This document shows positions 33,892 through 43,131 of a DNA stretch of 64,000 nucleotides, one piece after another. Made by a program: the position numbers and the translations under genes. Source of the stretch: Paenibacillus marchantiophytorum (GTDB taxonomy: Bacteria > Bacillota > Bacilli > Paenibacillales > NBRC-103111); the NCBI RefSeq assembly GCF_014640555.1, contig NZ_BMHE01000002.1:231890-295889 (forward strand), written 5' to 3'. Numbering within the stretch: the first letter of the stretch is position 1; every line of letters begins with the position of its first letter. A model generated the notes under the pieces. The model ran no database searches and was not told the origin of the DNA. It worked only from the letters and a program-made list of their open reading frames with translations.

Positions 33892-34833
33892 ATGATGAAA
33901 AAGAAAAATATTGCACTCATGAGTATGGTCAGTTCGCTATTCCTATTAGCGGCTTGCGGCCAATCCGCTGCCCCTCAAGGCGCAGCAACGAAGACACCAA
34001 CAGCAACAGCAACTGCGGCGACCACAGTAAAACCGGTTGAGAAGGAACCGCGCATTGCCTCGTTGTCTATTCATTTGACGAATGATCTGCTTGCACTGGG
34101 GATTACACCAGTAGGTTCTGTTATGGGAGGAGACCTCAAAGCTTTCCTGCCGCATGTCGCTGATCGCCTGCAAAATACGAAAAAGCTGGGTGTTGTGACG
34201 GAACCCGATATGGAAGCCTTGCTGGCTTTGAAACCAGAAGTCATTTATTTGGATCAACAGTACGCTGGCAAAGATATAGCCAAATACGAGAAAATCGCCA
34301 AATCTGAAGTGTTTAATCTCGATGACGGCACATGGCGTGACCATTTGAAAAAAATCGGCAAGCTCGTTAACCGTGAACCGCAAGCGGAAACGTACATCAA
34401 GGATTACGAAGCGCAAGCGACGAAAGTGAAAGGGCTCATCAAGGATAAAATCGGGGACGGCAAGGCTATGGCAATCCGTGTGACGGCCAAAGAATTGCGT
34501 GTGATGGGCATGAAACGTCCATTAGGACCGCTCCTGTTCACGGATCTGGGTTTGAAGCCGGCAAGCGGCGTGGAGAAGATCGAGAAAGCTTATGAAACGA
34601 TCTCCCAAGAAGTTCTGCCTGACTATGATGCTGACGCCATATTTGTCATTGTGAATAATGAGGATGCGGCTAAAAAGGTTTTTGAACAATTGTCTGCCAA
34701 TCCCATTTGGAAAGGGCTAAAAGCTGTCAAAGCCGGGCATATTTACCCGATCGCCGACCAACCTTGGCTAGATTACTCAGCTATCGGCAACAAAATGGCG
34801 CTTGACGCTGCGGAAAAGCTATTCGCCAAGTAA
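33892..34833 (+). CDS. Ferric-siderophore-binding lipoprotein (FeuA-like)
   Basis: A 313-residue extracytoplasmic lipoprotein. The signal sequence ends in LFLLAAC (lipid Cys about 22) and is followed by a Thr/Ala-rich linker. The binding fold begins EPRIASLSIHLTNDLLALGITPVGSV and ends with IYPIADQPWLDYSAIGNKMALD, matching the Fe-siderophore FecB/FeuA class. GAAGGAG lies upstream of a double ATG. Being last in the operon after both permeases is a different order from B. subtilis feuABC. The ligand is probably a catecholate or other siderophore; it cannot be named from sequence. Confidence 0.92.
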   Translation: MMKKKNIALMSMVSSLFLLAACGQSAAPQGAATKTPTATATAATTVKPVEKEPRIASLSIHLTNDLLALGITPVGSVMGGDLKAFLPHVADRLQNTKKLGVVTEPDMEALLALKPEVIYLDQQYAGKDIAKYEKIAKSEVFNLDDGTWRDHLKKIGKLVNREPQAETYIKDYEAQATKVKGLIKDKIGDGKAMAIRVTAKELRVMGMKRPLGPLLFTDLGLKPASGVEKIEKAYETISQEVLPDYDADAIFVIVNNEDAAKKVFEQLSANPIWKGLKAVKAGHIYPIADQPWLDYSAIGNKMALDAAEKLFAK

Positions 34834-34840
34834 CACCCAT

Positions 34841-34897
34841 AGAGGCTACCCTAAAGTCAGTTATCTCACTGGCGCTAGGGGCAGCCTCTTCTTGTTT
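34841..34897 (+). terminator. Terminator of the siderophore uptake operon
   Basis: AGAGGCTACCCT pairs with AGGGGCAGCCTCT (one bulged position), followed by TCTTGTTTG, eight bases after the lipoprotein stop codon. Confidence 0.75.
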
Positions 34898-34957
34898 GTG
34901 CTGCAGCAAGGAGCAGGAAATGTTGGATGTCCGGATGTCATTCCTGATATTGCCGGC

Positions 34958-35085
34958 AGCTAAGGAACTGTAGGATGCTTATAGACGAGAAAATGGCTGC
35001 TTTCGAAATTTAATGAACTGAGTTAGCGCTATCGATCACTTTATTGGCCGAATAAAGGGTGTTGAGTTCGTTAGACGATTAACGA
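34958..35085 (+). repeat. Dispersed repeat of about 240 bp, copy 3 (internally deleted)
   Basis: It keeps the left part (GGAACTGTAGGATGCTTATAG, AAAATGGCTGCTTTC, TTTAATGAACTG, GCGCTATCGA) and the right end (GGCCGAATAAAGGGT, GTTCGTTAG) of the elements at 4564 and 12583, but lacks about 100 bases of the middle. It is noncoding. Confidence 0.8.
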
Positions 35086-35088
35086 CGA

Positions 35089-36321
35089 TTAAAATGCCCA
35101 GTTGCCTTGGCGGAAGATAGGCTCAATGCGGCCATCCGCGTGCTCGCCATCAATATCCATTTCGGCAGAACCGATCATAAAGTCAACGTGAATCAAGCTA
35201 TCGTTAAGACCGGCTTGCGCTTGCTGCTCCTTCGACATCTCAGCTCCACCCTCGATACAGGTTGGGAAAGCTCTGCCCAAAGCCAAATGGTTGGAAGCAT
35301 TCTCATCATACAACGTATTAAAGAAGATGAGGTTTGAATTGGAAATCGGAGATAGATGCGGTACGAGTGCGATTTCACCCAAATAATGCGCTCCTTCGTC
35401 CATCTCGATCATGGCTTGCAAAGACTCGTAGCCTTCTTCAGCCGTGTAGTGGACGACACGCCCGTTCTCGAAGGTAAGCGAGAAGTTGTTGATAAGATTG
35501 CCTTGATAGCTCAAAGGCTTCGTACTGCGAACGGTTCCTTGGGTCCCTTGACGCAGCGGTGAGAGGAAGACTTCTTCTGTTGGGATATTCGGGTTAAACT
35601 CGAAGCCCCCGCGGCCATTCGTTGCTGATCCGCCACGCCAAACGTGATGCTCAGGGAGTTGCACGGTAAGGGCAGTTCCAGGTGCGCGGTAATGAATTTT
35701 GTGGAATTTCTTTTCGTTCAGCTGTTCCCTTTTGTTGCGAAGTGTAGCGTTATGTTCCTGCCAAATTTGCACAGGATCCTCTTGATCAACACGGGTAGCT
35801 TTGAAGATAGCGTCCCATAAGGCGTTGATCGCTGCTTGTTCATCCAGCTGCGGGAACACTTTTTTGGCCCAAGCTTCGGAAGGAGCGGCTACGATCGACC
35901 ATGTCATTTTGTAGGATGACATATGTTCTCTCCACTTCACTAATTTCGGACCTGCGGCTTTGGAGTTAGCGGAAATGCGGGCAGGATCAACATCCTTGAG
36001 CAATTCTGGATCATCCGCATCAATCCATAAATAAGCGCCGTTGTTATCGGCCAATTCGCTGAGCGCATCCGCTCTCCACGTGGGATATTCGTTGAAAGCG
36101 TCGTCAGGAGCGTTGAGATATCTGATCTGTGTGCAGATTTCATCCTGCCATTCAATATGTACATGCTTGGCCCCGGCTTTATAAGCTTTGGAGGAGATCA
36201 GGCGTACCAGCTCAGGCTGCAGAATTGGGGCGTTAATCCAGAGTGATTGACCGGACTGAATGTTCAGAGAAACACGGACGATAAGCTCTGCGTATTTATC
36301 AAGATTGCGTGCAAAGGTCAT
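35089..36321 (-). CDS. M29-family aminopeptidase (AmpS/PepS-like)
   Basis: A 410-residue cytoplasmic metallo-aminopeptidase of normal family length. Typical of family M29 are the opening FARNLDKYAELIVRVSLNIQ, the middle TALTVQLPEHHVWRGGS and NIPTEEVFLSP, and the metal-site C-terminal half with NHLALGRAFPTCIEGG and NDSLIHVDFMIGSAEMDIDG, which hold the conserved Glu, His and Asp ligands. The role is peptide turnover. It is monocistronic and leftward, with AGGAGGA before the ATG. A shortened copy of the 240-bp repeat lies immediately beyond its stop codon. Confidence 0.92.
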   Translation of the reverse strand: MTFARNLDKYAELIVRVSLNIQSGQSLWINAPILQPELVRLISSKAYKAGAKHVHIEWQDEICTQIRYLNAPDDAFNEYPTWRADALSELADNNGAYLWIDADDPELLKDVDPARISANSKAAGPKLVKWREHMSSYKMTWSIVAAPSEAWAKKVFPQLDEQAAINALWDAIFKATRVDQEDPVQIWQEHNATLRNKREQLNEKKFHKIHYRAPGTALTVQLPEHHVWRGGSATNGRGGFEFNPNIPTEEVFLSPLRQGTQGTVRSTKPLSYQGNLINNFSLTFENGRVVHYTAEEGYESLQAMIEMDEGAHYLGEIALVPHLSPISNSNLIFFNTLYDENASNHLALGRAFPTCIEGGAEMSKEQQAQAGLNDSLIHVDFMIGSAEMDIDGEHADGRIEPIFRQGNWAF

Positions 36322-36390
36322 GATGAATCCTCCTTTATTTTAAATCTTGCTAGCAGTTTATCCTGAGATGAGCCGACTGTCAAATAAATT

Positions 36391-37164
36391 TTACCGTTGG
36401 TTTTTGATGAACGTAGAGGGGGTCATCCCATGCCATTTGCGGAATTGATTGGTGAAGTGGTTATAGTTTTGAAACCCTACATCGTAACAAACTTCCGAAG
36501 CGCTTCGGCCCGTATGCTCCAGCATTAATACAGCTTGTTGAATCCGCATGCGATTCAGGGTATCGATAATGGACAGGCCTGTGCTTTCTTTGAACAGATG
36601 CGATAATCTTGAGGGGGAGAGTCCCACGGTTTGGGCTAGCTCCTCGATCCGAATCGGTTCACGCATGAGCTGTGAGAGCAGTCGGAGCACTTCTTCAATG
36701 CGAGGGTCCATGTTGCGCTTGGTTTTCTGCGCCATGATCAACAAGATTTCTCGCAGTGAGCCGCAGCACAGCTCGAACCAGTACTCGCCGCGTTCACGGG
36801 AATCCGCCAGAATCCGGCTGAATGCCTGGAATATCCGTTCGCGCGTAGATTCATTCTCAATGGTCAGATAAACGACTTCTTCCTGTGGAAGCAGGTTTAT
36901 TTCCGAAAAAAAGGCAGGGAAATGCGCCCATACAAATTGCCACGTATGGTTCTTCAGTGTGCCATAATGATGAGCGGCTCCCGGTGCCAATAATACGATA
37001 TCGCCTGTTCGGCAATCGCGCTTCTCCTCGTTATAGTTGACATAGCCTTTCCCGTCCAGCGTAAACATCAATAGCCAGTCCTGTCGCCCATGAGGACGCT
37101 TGACGACATAGGATTCCGGTTCATTATAATGGCCTGCCAAGAGCTCTTGTACGTCTAACTTCAT
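36391..37164 (-). CDS. AraC-family transcriptional regulator
   Basis: A 257-residue regulator with an N-terminal cupin-like effector domain (LLMFTLDGKGYVNYNEEKRDCRTGDIVLLAPGA, about residues 30-65) and a C-terminal AraC double HTH from about 155 (RIEELAQTVGLSPSRLSHLFKESTGLS, then VCYDVGFQNYNHFTNQFRKWHGMTPSTF). ATG is preceded by AAAGGAAACGACGG. It is divergent from the PhyH-family dioxygenase gene across about 160 bases, so that gene is its most likely target. The effector is unknown, though a sugar is usual for this cupin type. Confidence 0.88.
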   Translation of the reverse strand: MKLDVQELLAGHYNEPESYVVKRPHGRQDWLLMFTLDGKGYVNYNEEKRDCRTGDIVLLAPGAAHHYGTLKNHTWQFVWAHFPAFFSEINLLPQEEVVYLTIENESTRERIFQAFSRILADSRERGEYWFELCCGSLREILLIMAQKTKRNMDPRIEEVLRLLSQLMREPIRIEELAQTVGLSPSRLSHLFKESTGLSIIDTLNRMRIQQAVLMLEHTGRSASEVCYDVGFQNYNHFTNQFRKWHGMTPSTFIKNQR

Positions 37165-37324
37165 TTCCGTCGTTTCCTTTCGCTAGAAGCTTTGGGACAT
37201 CTTCAGTATATCAATAAATAGCAGGATTGTATGAGTATATAGCACTATTATTACTTCTATGCCTGCTTGCTTTCCGTTATGCTGAAGTCAGGGAACAAAC
37301 ATGATGATAGGGGAGGGGAGCAGG

Positions 37325-38134
37325 ATGAAGCCATCCTTGCTTAAATTGACGAAGGAACAGAAGCAGCATTTTGAAACAGAGGGGTATGTGATCGTGAAGG
37401 GACTGTTTTCAGAGCAGAATCTCGCGGAAATTGATGCAACCTTTGAGGCGATTAGTGATCAAACGGTTCCGGGCTATTTTGAACCTGAGCGGCAGGCTGA
37501 AGTCATGGATCCGTTGAAACGATACCCGCGTGTGATGCACCCGCACCGGTTTAATGAGACAGCCATGAGATATATGCTGCATCAGCCCGTACTCGAAGTG
37601 TTAGCAGATTTGTATGAGGAAGAAGCGTTGGCTGCGCAAAGCATGTTTTATTACAAACCGCCAGGATCTCGCGGGCAAGCGCTGCATCAGGACAACTTTT
37701 ATTTGCAAGTGGAGCCTGGCAATTGTATTGCGGCCTGGACGGCGATTGATGCGGCTGATGAGGAGAATGGCGGCCTGCTCGTGGTACCCAAAACGAACAC
37801 TTATGATATTTCGTGTCCTGACATTGCAGATGCCAAAGAATCATTTACTACACATTATGTGAAGCCGCCCAAAGACGAAAAGGCCATGCCAGTCATCATG
37901 GAGCGCGGCGATGTTCTCTTTTTCAATGGCAATCTGATTCATGGTTCTTATCGCAACAAGACGAAAGATCGCTTTCGTCGGGCGTTTATTTGCCATTATG
38001 CTAACGCTTCAGCCACACACATCAGCAACCATTACCGACCTTTGTATCGACAAAACGGTGATCCGGTTTCCTTAGAGGTTAACCCCAGCGGCGGGCCGTG
38101 CGGTGAAGAATTTGAGAATGTATATCCTCATTAA
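37325..38134 (+). CDS. Phytanoyl-CoA dioxygenase (PhyH) family protein
   Basis: A 269-residue Fe(II)/2-oxoglutarate oxygenase. The facial triad is visible as HQD in RGQALHQDNFYLQVEPGN (about residues 117-119) and the distal His in NLIHGSYRNKTKDRFRRAF near 205, with the downstream Arg binding 2-oxoglutarate. The start chosen is ATG at 37325 (MKPSLLKL) after GGGGAGGGG; an earlier ATG has no signal. It is monocistronic, ends at a strong terminator and is divergent from an AraC regulator that probably controls it. The substrate is unknown. Confidence 0.85.
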   Translation: MKPSLLKLTKEQKQHFETEGYVIVKGLFSEQNLAEIDATFEAISDQTVPGYFEPERQAEVMDPLKRYPRVMHPHRFNETAMRYMLHQPVLEVLADLYEEEALAAQSMFYYKPPGSRGQALHQDNFYLQVEPGNCIAAWTAIDAADEENGGLLVVPKTNTYDISCPDIADAKESFTTHYVKPPKDEKAMPVIMERGDVLFFNGNLIHGSYRNKTKDRFRRAFICHYANASATHISNHYRPLYRQNGDPVSLEVNPSGGPCGEEFENVYPH

Positions 38135-38154
38135 GCATTAACATGTATTATGGA

Positions 38155-38199
38155 GAATCGTTCCAAGGCCGGGAGACTGGTTTGGAACGGTTCTTTTTT
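38155..38199 (+). terminator. Rho-independent terminator after the PhyH gene
   Basis: GAATCGTTCCAA pairs with TTGGAACGGTTC (one G-T pair), followed by TTTTTT. Its position rules out starts of the next gene upstream of about 38200. Confidence 0.92.
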
Positions 38200-38257
38200 C
38201 GTGCATGCGTATGGAATGATGTCAATTGTTTACAATAGGGGAGGGGTGAATAACAAT

Positions 38258-39193
38258 ATGATGATGGGATGGATGGCGGGATTGCTGCTTTTCTCACAGC
38301 AGGTAATCGTGCCTGAGCGTTTGACGCTTACGGATGATAAGGGGCAAATCACAGCCAATGTGGATAAAAAAGCCTACTCCCTGGAGTATTTGGATATCCC
38401 CTTAGTTGATAATGAACGATTGCATCAGCTAACCGACGAGGTGGGGAAGAGGATCTATCGGAAACCAATGAATGCCACCATTAATGACAGTGGCGCTATA
38501 GTCAAAGAGATTCCTGGCGTTCAACTGAATCAAAGTGCGTTTGTGAAACAATTTTATCAACATTTTTATGATTCGAATTCGCTGAGCTTTGAGGTGCCTC
38601 AAATGCCGGTGTATCCCAAAGTGGACAGTGAACTATTGGCGAGCATTCGTGTGCGTCCAATCGGTTATTATGTCACATACTTTAACTCAAATAATAAGCA
38701 TCGGTATACGAATATTAAGCTGGCTGCTCAAGCGATTAATAATTATGTTGTTCAACCGAATGAGACCTTCTCGTTTAATCGCGTTGTAGGCGTTAGGACG
38801 CGAACCAAAGGCTATATGTCAGCCAAAATTATTGTGAGAGGTGAATTCTCCGAGGGGATTGGCGGAGGGATTTGCCAAATTTCTTCGACTTTATTCAACG
38901 CGGCGGATCGAGCCGGCCTTAAGATTCTGGAACGATTCTCTCATAGCAGGTCAGTACCTTATGTCCCTTCGGGTAGGGATGCTACCGTCAATTGGGGGGG
39001 GCCGGATTTCAGCTTCAAAAATACGTATAATCAACCGATCCTGATTAGGGCTCATGCCATGCCTGGTCGCGTATATGTGAGCATTTCGTCCTCCGAAATG
39101 ATTAACTACAAACCAAGGCATGTCCCGAGTGCTTCGGATACGTTGCCCGAAGAAATTAACGCAGGGACGGACGTGGATCAATCTGTCCCTTAG
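38258..39193 (+). CDS. VanW-domain exported or membrane-anchored protein
   Basis: A 311-residue protein. The ATG at 38258 was chosen because upstream in-frame codons lie in the preceding terminator; AGGGGAGGGG lies about 12 bases before it. A hydrophobic N-terminal segment (GWMAGLLLFSQQVIV) probably anchors or exports it. Residues about 55-120 are a less conserved domain. The VanW domain occupies about 145-290, with the family core FSFNRVVGVRTRTKGYMSAKII and GGGICQISSTLFNAADRAGL, and Cys in GGGIC. VanW proteins occur in vancomycin-resistance clusters and in many Firmicutes envelopes, but their biochemical role is not established. No resistance genes are near. Confidence 0.85.
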   Translation: MMMGWMAGLLLFSQQVIVPERLTLTDDKGQITANVDKKAYSLEYLDIPLVDNERLHQLTDEVGKRIYRKPMNATINDSGAIVKEIPGVQLNQSAFVKQFYQHFYDSNSLSFEVPQMPVYPKVDSELLASIRVRPIGYYVTYFNSNNKHRYTNIKLAAQAINNYVVQPNETFSFNRVVGVRTRTKGYMSAKIIVRGEFSEGIGGGICQISSTLFNAADRAGLKILERFSHSRSVPYVPSGRDATVNWGGPDFSFKNTYNQPILIRAHAMPGRVYVSISSSEMINYKPRHVPSASDTLPEEINAGTDVDQSVP

Positions 39194-39318
39194 CATTCGA
39201 AGGTCAATATATGCACATATTTGTATAAATAAAAGCAAAAAATCACAAGACTTCGGGTTCACCTTTCGCTAGAATAAAAGGCAGATCATTCAGCTTGAGA
39301 AGGGTGGAAATCAGTTTC

Positions 39319-40719
39319 ATGAAAACATTTTTGGATGAGAATTTTTTGCTTACGAATGAGACAGCGGTTAAATTATTCCATGAATTTGCCAAAGATTTGC
39401 CAATCATCGATTATCACTGTCATCTAAGTCCTAAGGAAATTTATGAAAATAAACAATTCAATACCATCACCGAAGCTTGGCTGTATGGCGACCATTACAA
39501 GTGGAGAATGATGCGTGCCAATGGCGTCGAAGAGAATAAAATTACGGGAGAAGCGAGCGATTATGATCGTTTTGCTGCGTGGGCCGCGACGCTTCCGATG
39601 GCGATTGGCAATCCGTTGTACCATTGGTCCCATATGGAGCTTCAAACGTATTTTGGCGTTAATGACTTCATTAACGAGCAGAACGCGCCTGTGATTTGGG
39701 AAAAAGTCAACGCGAAGCTGGCTGAGGGGAACTCACGCGCTCGCGATTTAATTACGAATTCCAAAGTTACGGTCATTTGTACGACAGATGATCCAGTGGA
39801 TTCCTTGGAATATCATATCAAAATCAAAGAAATCAAAGATTTCAACACACAAGTATTGCCGTCCTTCCGTCCTGATAAAGCGCTGGAAATCAACCGTGCG
39901 ACTTTCTTGCCATGGATCAGCCAATTGGAGAAATCCGCAGGCATCACGATCAGCTCCTATGATAATCTGTTGGCGGGACTTGCAAGCAGAGCCGAATTTT
40001 TTGCTTCTGTTGGCTGCAAAGTATCTGATCATGCCTTGGATTATGTGCCTTTTGCGGCTGCGACCAAAGAAGAAGTAGATGAAATCTTCAAAGCCGGATT
40101 GGCGGGTAAGGCTGTCAGCTTGGAAGACGAGAAGAAATATAAAGCGTTCACCTTGCTGTTCCTGGGCGGCATCTACAAAAAGCTGGATTGGGCGATGCAG
40201 TATCATATCAATGCTTCCCGGAACAATAATGGACAAGCTTTCGCTACATTAGGACCGGATACGGGCTTTGACTCCATTAATGATAGCTCGGTTGCCAGCG
40301 CTCTTACAGGTTTGCTGTCATCTCTGGCGGTTGCGGATTCGCTGCCGAGAACGATTCTTTATTCTCTGAACGCGCGGGATAATGAAATCCTCGCATCGTT
40401 GATGGGCAGCTTCCAGGGCGATGGCATCCCAGGCAAAATCCAGCTCGGCGCGGCTTGGTGGTTCAACGATACGAGAGACGGCATGGTGCAACAGATGAAA
40501 TCGCTGGGGAACTTCGGTTTGCTTGGCCGCTTCGTAGGGATGCTGACAGACTCCCGCAGCTTCTTATCCTACACGAGACATGATTACTTCCGCAGAATCC
40601 TCTGCAACATGTTTGGCGAGTGGGTCGAAGCGGGCGAATTCCCGAACGACGAGCAGTTGCTGAAACAGTTGGTTCAAGGGATTTCATATGATAACGCGAA
40701 GCAATATTTCGGCTTCTAA
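39319..40719 (+). CDS. uxaC: Glucuronate isomerase
   Basis: A 466-residue cytoplasmic enzyme converting D-glucuronate to fructuronate (and galacturonate to tagaturonate), the entry step of uronate degradation. Family landmarks are LPIIDYHCHLSPKEIYENK near residue 25, with the metal-binding His-x-His, WSHMELQTYFGV near 105, CTTDDPVDSLEYH near 155 and GRFVGMLTDSRSFLSYTRHDYFRRILC near 410. ATG at 39319 follows AGGGTGG. It is isolated here, and no uxuA, uxaB or kdg genes are in the window. Length is normal. Confidence 0.95.
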   Translation: MKTFLDENFLLTNETAVKLFHEFAKDLPIIDYHCHLSPKEIYENKQFNTITEAWLYGDHYKWRMMRANGVEENKITGEASDYDRFAAWAATLPMAIGNPLYHWSHMELQTYFGVNDFINEQNAPVIWEKVNAKLAEGNSRARDLITNSKVTVICTTDDPVDSLEYHIKIKEIKDFNTQVLPSFRPDKALEINRATFLPWISQLEKSAGITISSYDNLLAGLASRAEFFASVGCKVSDHALDYVPFAAATKEEVDEIFKAGLAGKAVSLEDEKKYKAFTLLFLGGIYKKLDWAMQYHINASRNNNGQAFATLGPDTGFDSINDSSVASALTGLLSSLAVADSLPRTILYSLNARDNEILASLMGSFQGDGIPGKIQLGAAWWFNDTRDGMVQQMKSLGNFGLLGRFVGMLTDSRSFLSYTRHDYFRRILCNMFGEWVEAGEFPNDEQLLKQLVQGISYDNAKQYFGF

Positions 40720-40727
40720 AATAAGCT

Positions 40728-40801
40728 AACCTCCGCGCTTGCGCTGAGGCTGCTGAAATCGTTGATTTCAGTGGCTTTGGCGTAGGGTGGAGGTTTTTTG
40801 T
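40728..40801 (+). terminator. Terminator after uxaC, shared with a repeat
   Basis: AACCTCC pairs with GGAGGTT around an inner hairpin CTGAAATC-GTT-GATTTCAG, followed by TTTTTG. The 3' arm and tail (GGGTGGAG then a T-run) recur inside the tandem repeats at 57.5 and 57.9 kb. Confidence 0.8.
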
Positions 40802-41175
40802 TTTTTTGGCGGGCAGCATGGGGGCGGTGCTGGAGTAAGAGTAAAAGTAGAAGTGTAGGAGGAGGTCTAAAAGTGACCAATTTGTTGAACATCTAGGCAG
40901 AATGGAGGGGGATAAGGAGTTGTGAGTGGCGAGTTGTAAATGAAAAGGAACTATGATCCGCTAATTGGCTGGAACCGGGGTAAAAGTAGTATGAAAGGGA
41001 ACTGAGGTACGCTAATGAGCGGAAAATGCTGATTTTGACGGGGAAATGGTGATATAGCGGATCGTAGTTCCTTTTGGAGTAGGATTAGGCGGTTTTCAGC
41101 ATAATAGCGGATCGTAGTTCTCTTTGGGCTGGGCGATGGCACAGAACGTAGTGTGAAAGGAACTTAGTGGTGGGT
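40781..41175 (+). repeat. GGAACTAC repeat family, long unit copy at 41 kb
   Basis: This is a full counterpart of the tandem units at 57-58 kb: GCGTAGGGTGGAG-T-run, GGAGTAAGAGTA, GTCTAAAAGTGACCAATTTG, TTGAACATCTAGGCAGAATG, AAGGAACTATGATCCGCTAA, GTACGCTAATGAGCGGAAAA, TAGCGGATCGTAGTTCCTTT, ATGGCACAGAACGTAGTGTG. Only about two GTAGAA-like hexamers are present. The inverted pair GGAACTATGATCCGCTA/TAGCGGATCGTAGTTCC has one mismatch. It starts inside the uxaC terminator. The gap 40720-41343 holds no gene. Confidence 0.85.
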
Positions 41176-41186
41176 GGAGGTTTGCC

Positions 41187-41209
41187 CTCCCCGTATGGGG
41201 AGTTTTTTT
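41187..41209 (+). terminator. Terminator-like hairpin at the end of the 41-kb repeat
   Basis: CTCCCC-GTAT-GGGGAG followed by seven T residues. No gene lies between it and uxaC, so it insulates the downstream operon. Confidence 0.8.
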
Positions 41210-41281
41210 GTTGGAGGGGCAAGCTAACATGGTAAGATGAATTAAACAAAATAATGCACATCAATTCCACAAAATATTGGA

Positions 41282-41309
41282 TTGTCAGGCCCATTCTCAA
41301 AGGTACAAT
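41282..41309 (+). promoter_or_regulatory. Promoter of the histidine kinase/alpha-galactoside operon
   Basis: TTGTCA (41282-41287), a 16-base spacer and TACAAT (41304-41309), each hexamer one base from consensus. It lies 34 bases before the chosen start at 41344. Confidence 0.65.
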
Positions 41310-41343
41310 GAATAGGATTAAATGGATGATAGGGGGCGGCAGG

Positions 41344-43131
41344 ATGATTAAACTATTTTTGAATCGAAGCATCAAAACGAAAATTGTCTGGATTAACGTT
41401 GTGATTTCGCTGATTCCATTGCTATTATTAGCCCTGATCTTTTATAAAACGAGTACCCAGCTATTGGAGAAAACGATGGTTCGCAACGCGGATCAGAATG
41501 CCGGTTATTTGTCCGAGTATTTGAATAAGTACTTCAACAGCTTCTCCTACTCTGCGCTGCAAGTATATGGGTTCAAAAGCATTATGAACTTAATGGAGAA
41601 TGGCAGCGATTACAACAATGCGGACATCATTAATGTGAGAGATTCGCTGAGTAATTATTACCGTTTGCTGCAAAGCCAGAATGAAGATGTGATCAAGATC
41701 ATGATCTACGGCAAGAAAAACAAGCTCGAAGAGAGCTGGTCGAAGGCCGATACGTACGATGCCATTCAGTTGGGGAATGGCGTTCCGCATTCCGATGAAC
41801 TGTTGGACTTGCCCTTTCAACATACGTTTATGACGACGTACCAAGATGCTAAGTTGGACCGGTCCTTTTTTGTTTATGGGGTCACGATTTATGATCCTTT
41901 TTATCGCAATAAGATCGGAACTGTGCTCTTTTTTGTGCAAAGCAGGGATCTTAAGAAAAGGCTGGAGTCGTATAACCGCTCTCCGAATGTTATTGTTTTG
42001 CAGAACTCGCAGGCAGAGACCTTTTATCAAACGAGCAGCATCTATGAGGAGCAGATCAAAAAGTACTATGTACCTGAATTTCCTGTAAGCAAAGTCAAAC
42101 ATGAATTGAATTTCAATGATAAGCACGATCTCTTGATTGATACTTCCTATTTGGATCATGGGAACGTTCAGCTTAATATTGTGTATCCCAATACGGAATT
42201 GGACAAAAATCGCAAATACATTTTGGACATCACGCTGCTGGCTTTATTTGTGGTCATCTCGTTTATCTATTTATTCTCTTTAATGTCGCAGCAATTTATT
42301 ACGAAGCCGATCCACCGATTAGGCCATATGATGAAGGTTGTGCGGAATGGGGATTTCTCGGTTTCGCTCAAAGTGAACGATTGGCATGACGATATCTCGG
42401 AGCTGTCTAGGAATTTTAATTTCATGACGCGTAAAATTAGGGATTTGATCGAATCGGAATATGAGATGAAGCTGCGTAATAAGGAAGCGCAAATTATTGC
42501 TTTGCAGACACAGATTAATCCTCATTTTCTGTACAATACGCTGCAAACGATTGGCGGCAAGGCTGTTCTTAACGGCGATTATGAGATTCATGAAATGTGC
42601 AGCGCTTTGGGAGATATGTTTAGATACAGCTTCTATGAAGGGAATAAGGAGTCAACGCTAAGTTTGGAGCTGCTTCATGTGAATAATTATTTATTTATCC
42701 AAAAAATTCGTTTCGAGGAGCTCCTGCAAGCGGAAATTGACGTAGCGGAGGAGTTGATGGGCTGTCAAACGATACGTTTTGTCCTTCAACCGATTGTGGA
42801 GAATGCGATCGTTCATGCCCTGGGCAAAACGTTGACGACGCAGCTGCATATTCGTTTGTCAGCCAGAAAGCAGGATGGCAGCATCTTGATTGCTGTCCAG
42901 GACGATGGACCCGGCATCGAGCCTCAGGAGCTGATGGCCTTGCAGCATATGCTGAAGATCAGATCGCCGCTTGAGTATTCGGGTATTTCCATGGGGATGA
43001 AAAATGTGAATGAGCGCTTGAAGATGGTGTATGGCTCTGCGTTCGGCATTGAGATCGAGAGTGCACGGGGTCAAGGAACAACGGTGTTTATAACGATTCC
43101 GTATGAAAAGCGAGGAACAAGCCATGTATAG
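41344..43131 (+). CDS. Sensor histidine kinase (YesM-like)
   Basis: A 595-residue membrane kinase. The start chosen is ATG at 41344 (MIKLFLNRS); the upstream frame crosses the promoter. Membrane helix 1 lies at about residues 15-35 (VWINVVISLIPLLLLALIFY), a Cache-like extracellular sensor at about 36-295, and helix 2 at about 297-317 (DITLLALFVVISFIYLFSL). A HAMP domain follows, then a His_kinase domain with the phosphoacceptor His394 in QTQINPHFLYNTLQ and an ATPase domain with the N-box LQPIVENAIVHAL and the G-box DDGPGIEPQE. It pairs with the response regulator whose ATG overlaps its end by eight bases. It probably senses an extracellular galactoside and controls the downstream operon. Confidence 0.93.
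   Translation: MIKLFLNRSIKTKIVWINVVISLIPLLLLALIFYKTSTQLLEKTMVRNADQNAGYLSEYLNKYFNSFSYSALQVYGFKSIMNLMENGSDYNNADIINVRDSLSNYYRLLQSQNEDVIKIMIYGKKNKLEESWSKADTYDAIQLGNGVPHSDELLDLPFQHTFMTTYQDAKLDRSFFVYGVTIYDPFYRNKIGTVLFFVQSRDLKKRLESYNRSPNVIVLQNSQAETFYQTSSIYEEQIKKYYVPEFPVSKVKHELNFNDKHDLLIDTSYLDHGNVQLNIVYPNTELDKNRKYILDITLLALFVVISFIYLFSLMSQQFITKPIHRLGHMMKVVRNGDFSVSLKVNDWHDDISELSRNFNFMTRKIRDLIESEYEMKLRNKEAQIIALQTQINPHFLYNTLQTIGGKAVLNGDYEIHEMCSALGDMFRYSFYEGNKESTLSLELLHVNNYLFIQKIRFEELLQAEIDVAEELMGCQTIRFVLQPIVENAIVHALGKTLTTQLHIRLSARKQDGSILIAVQDDGPGIEPQELMALQHMLKIRSPLEYSGISMGMKNVNERLKMVYGSAFGIEIESARGQGTTVFITIPYEKRGTSHV

Noticed and set aside
38150..38257. N-terminal extension of the VanW protein
   Set aside because: The extension crosses the strong terminator of the preceding gene and has no start signal.
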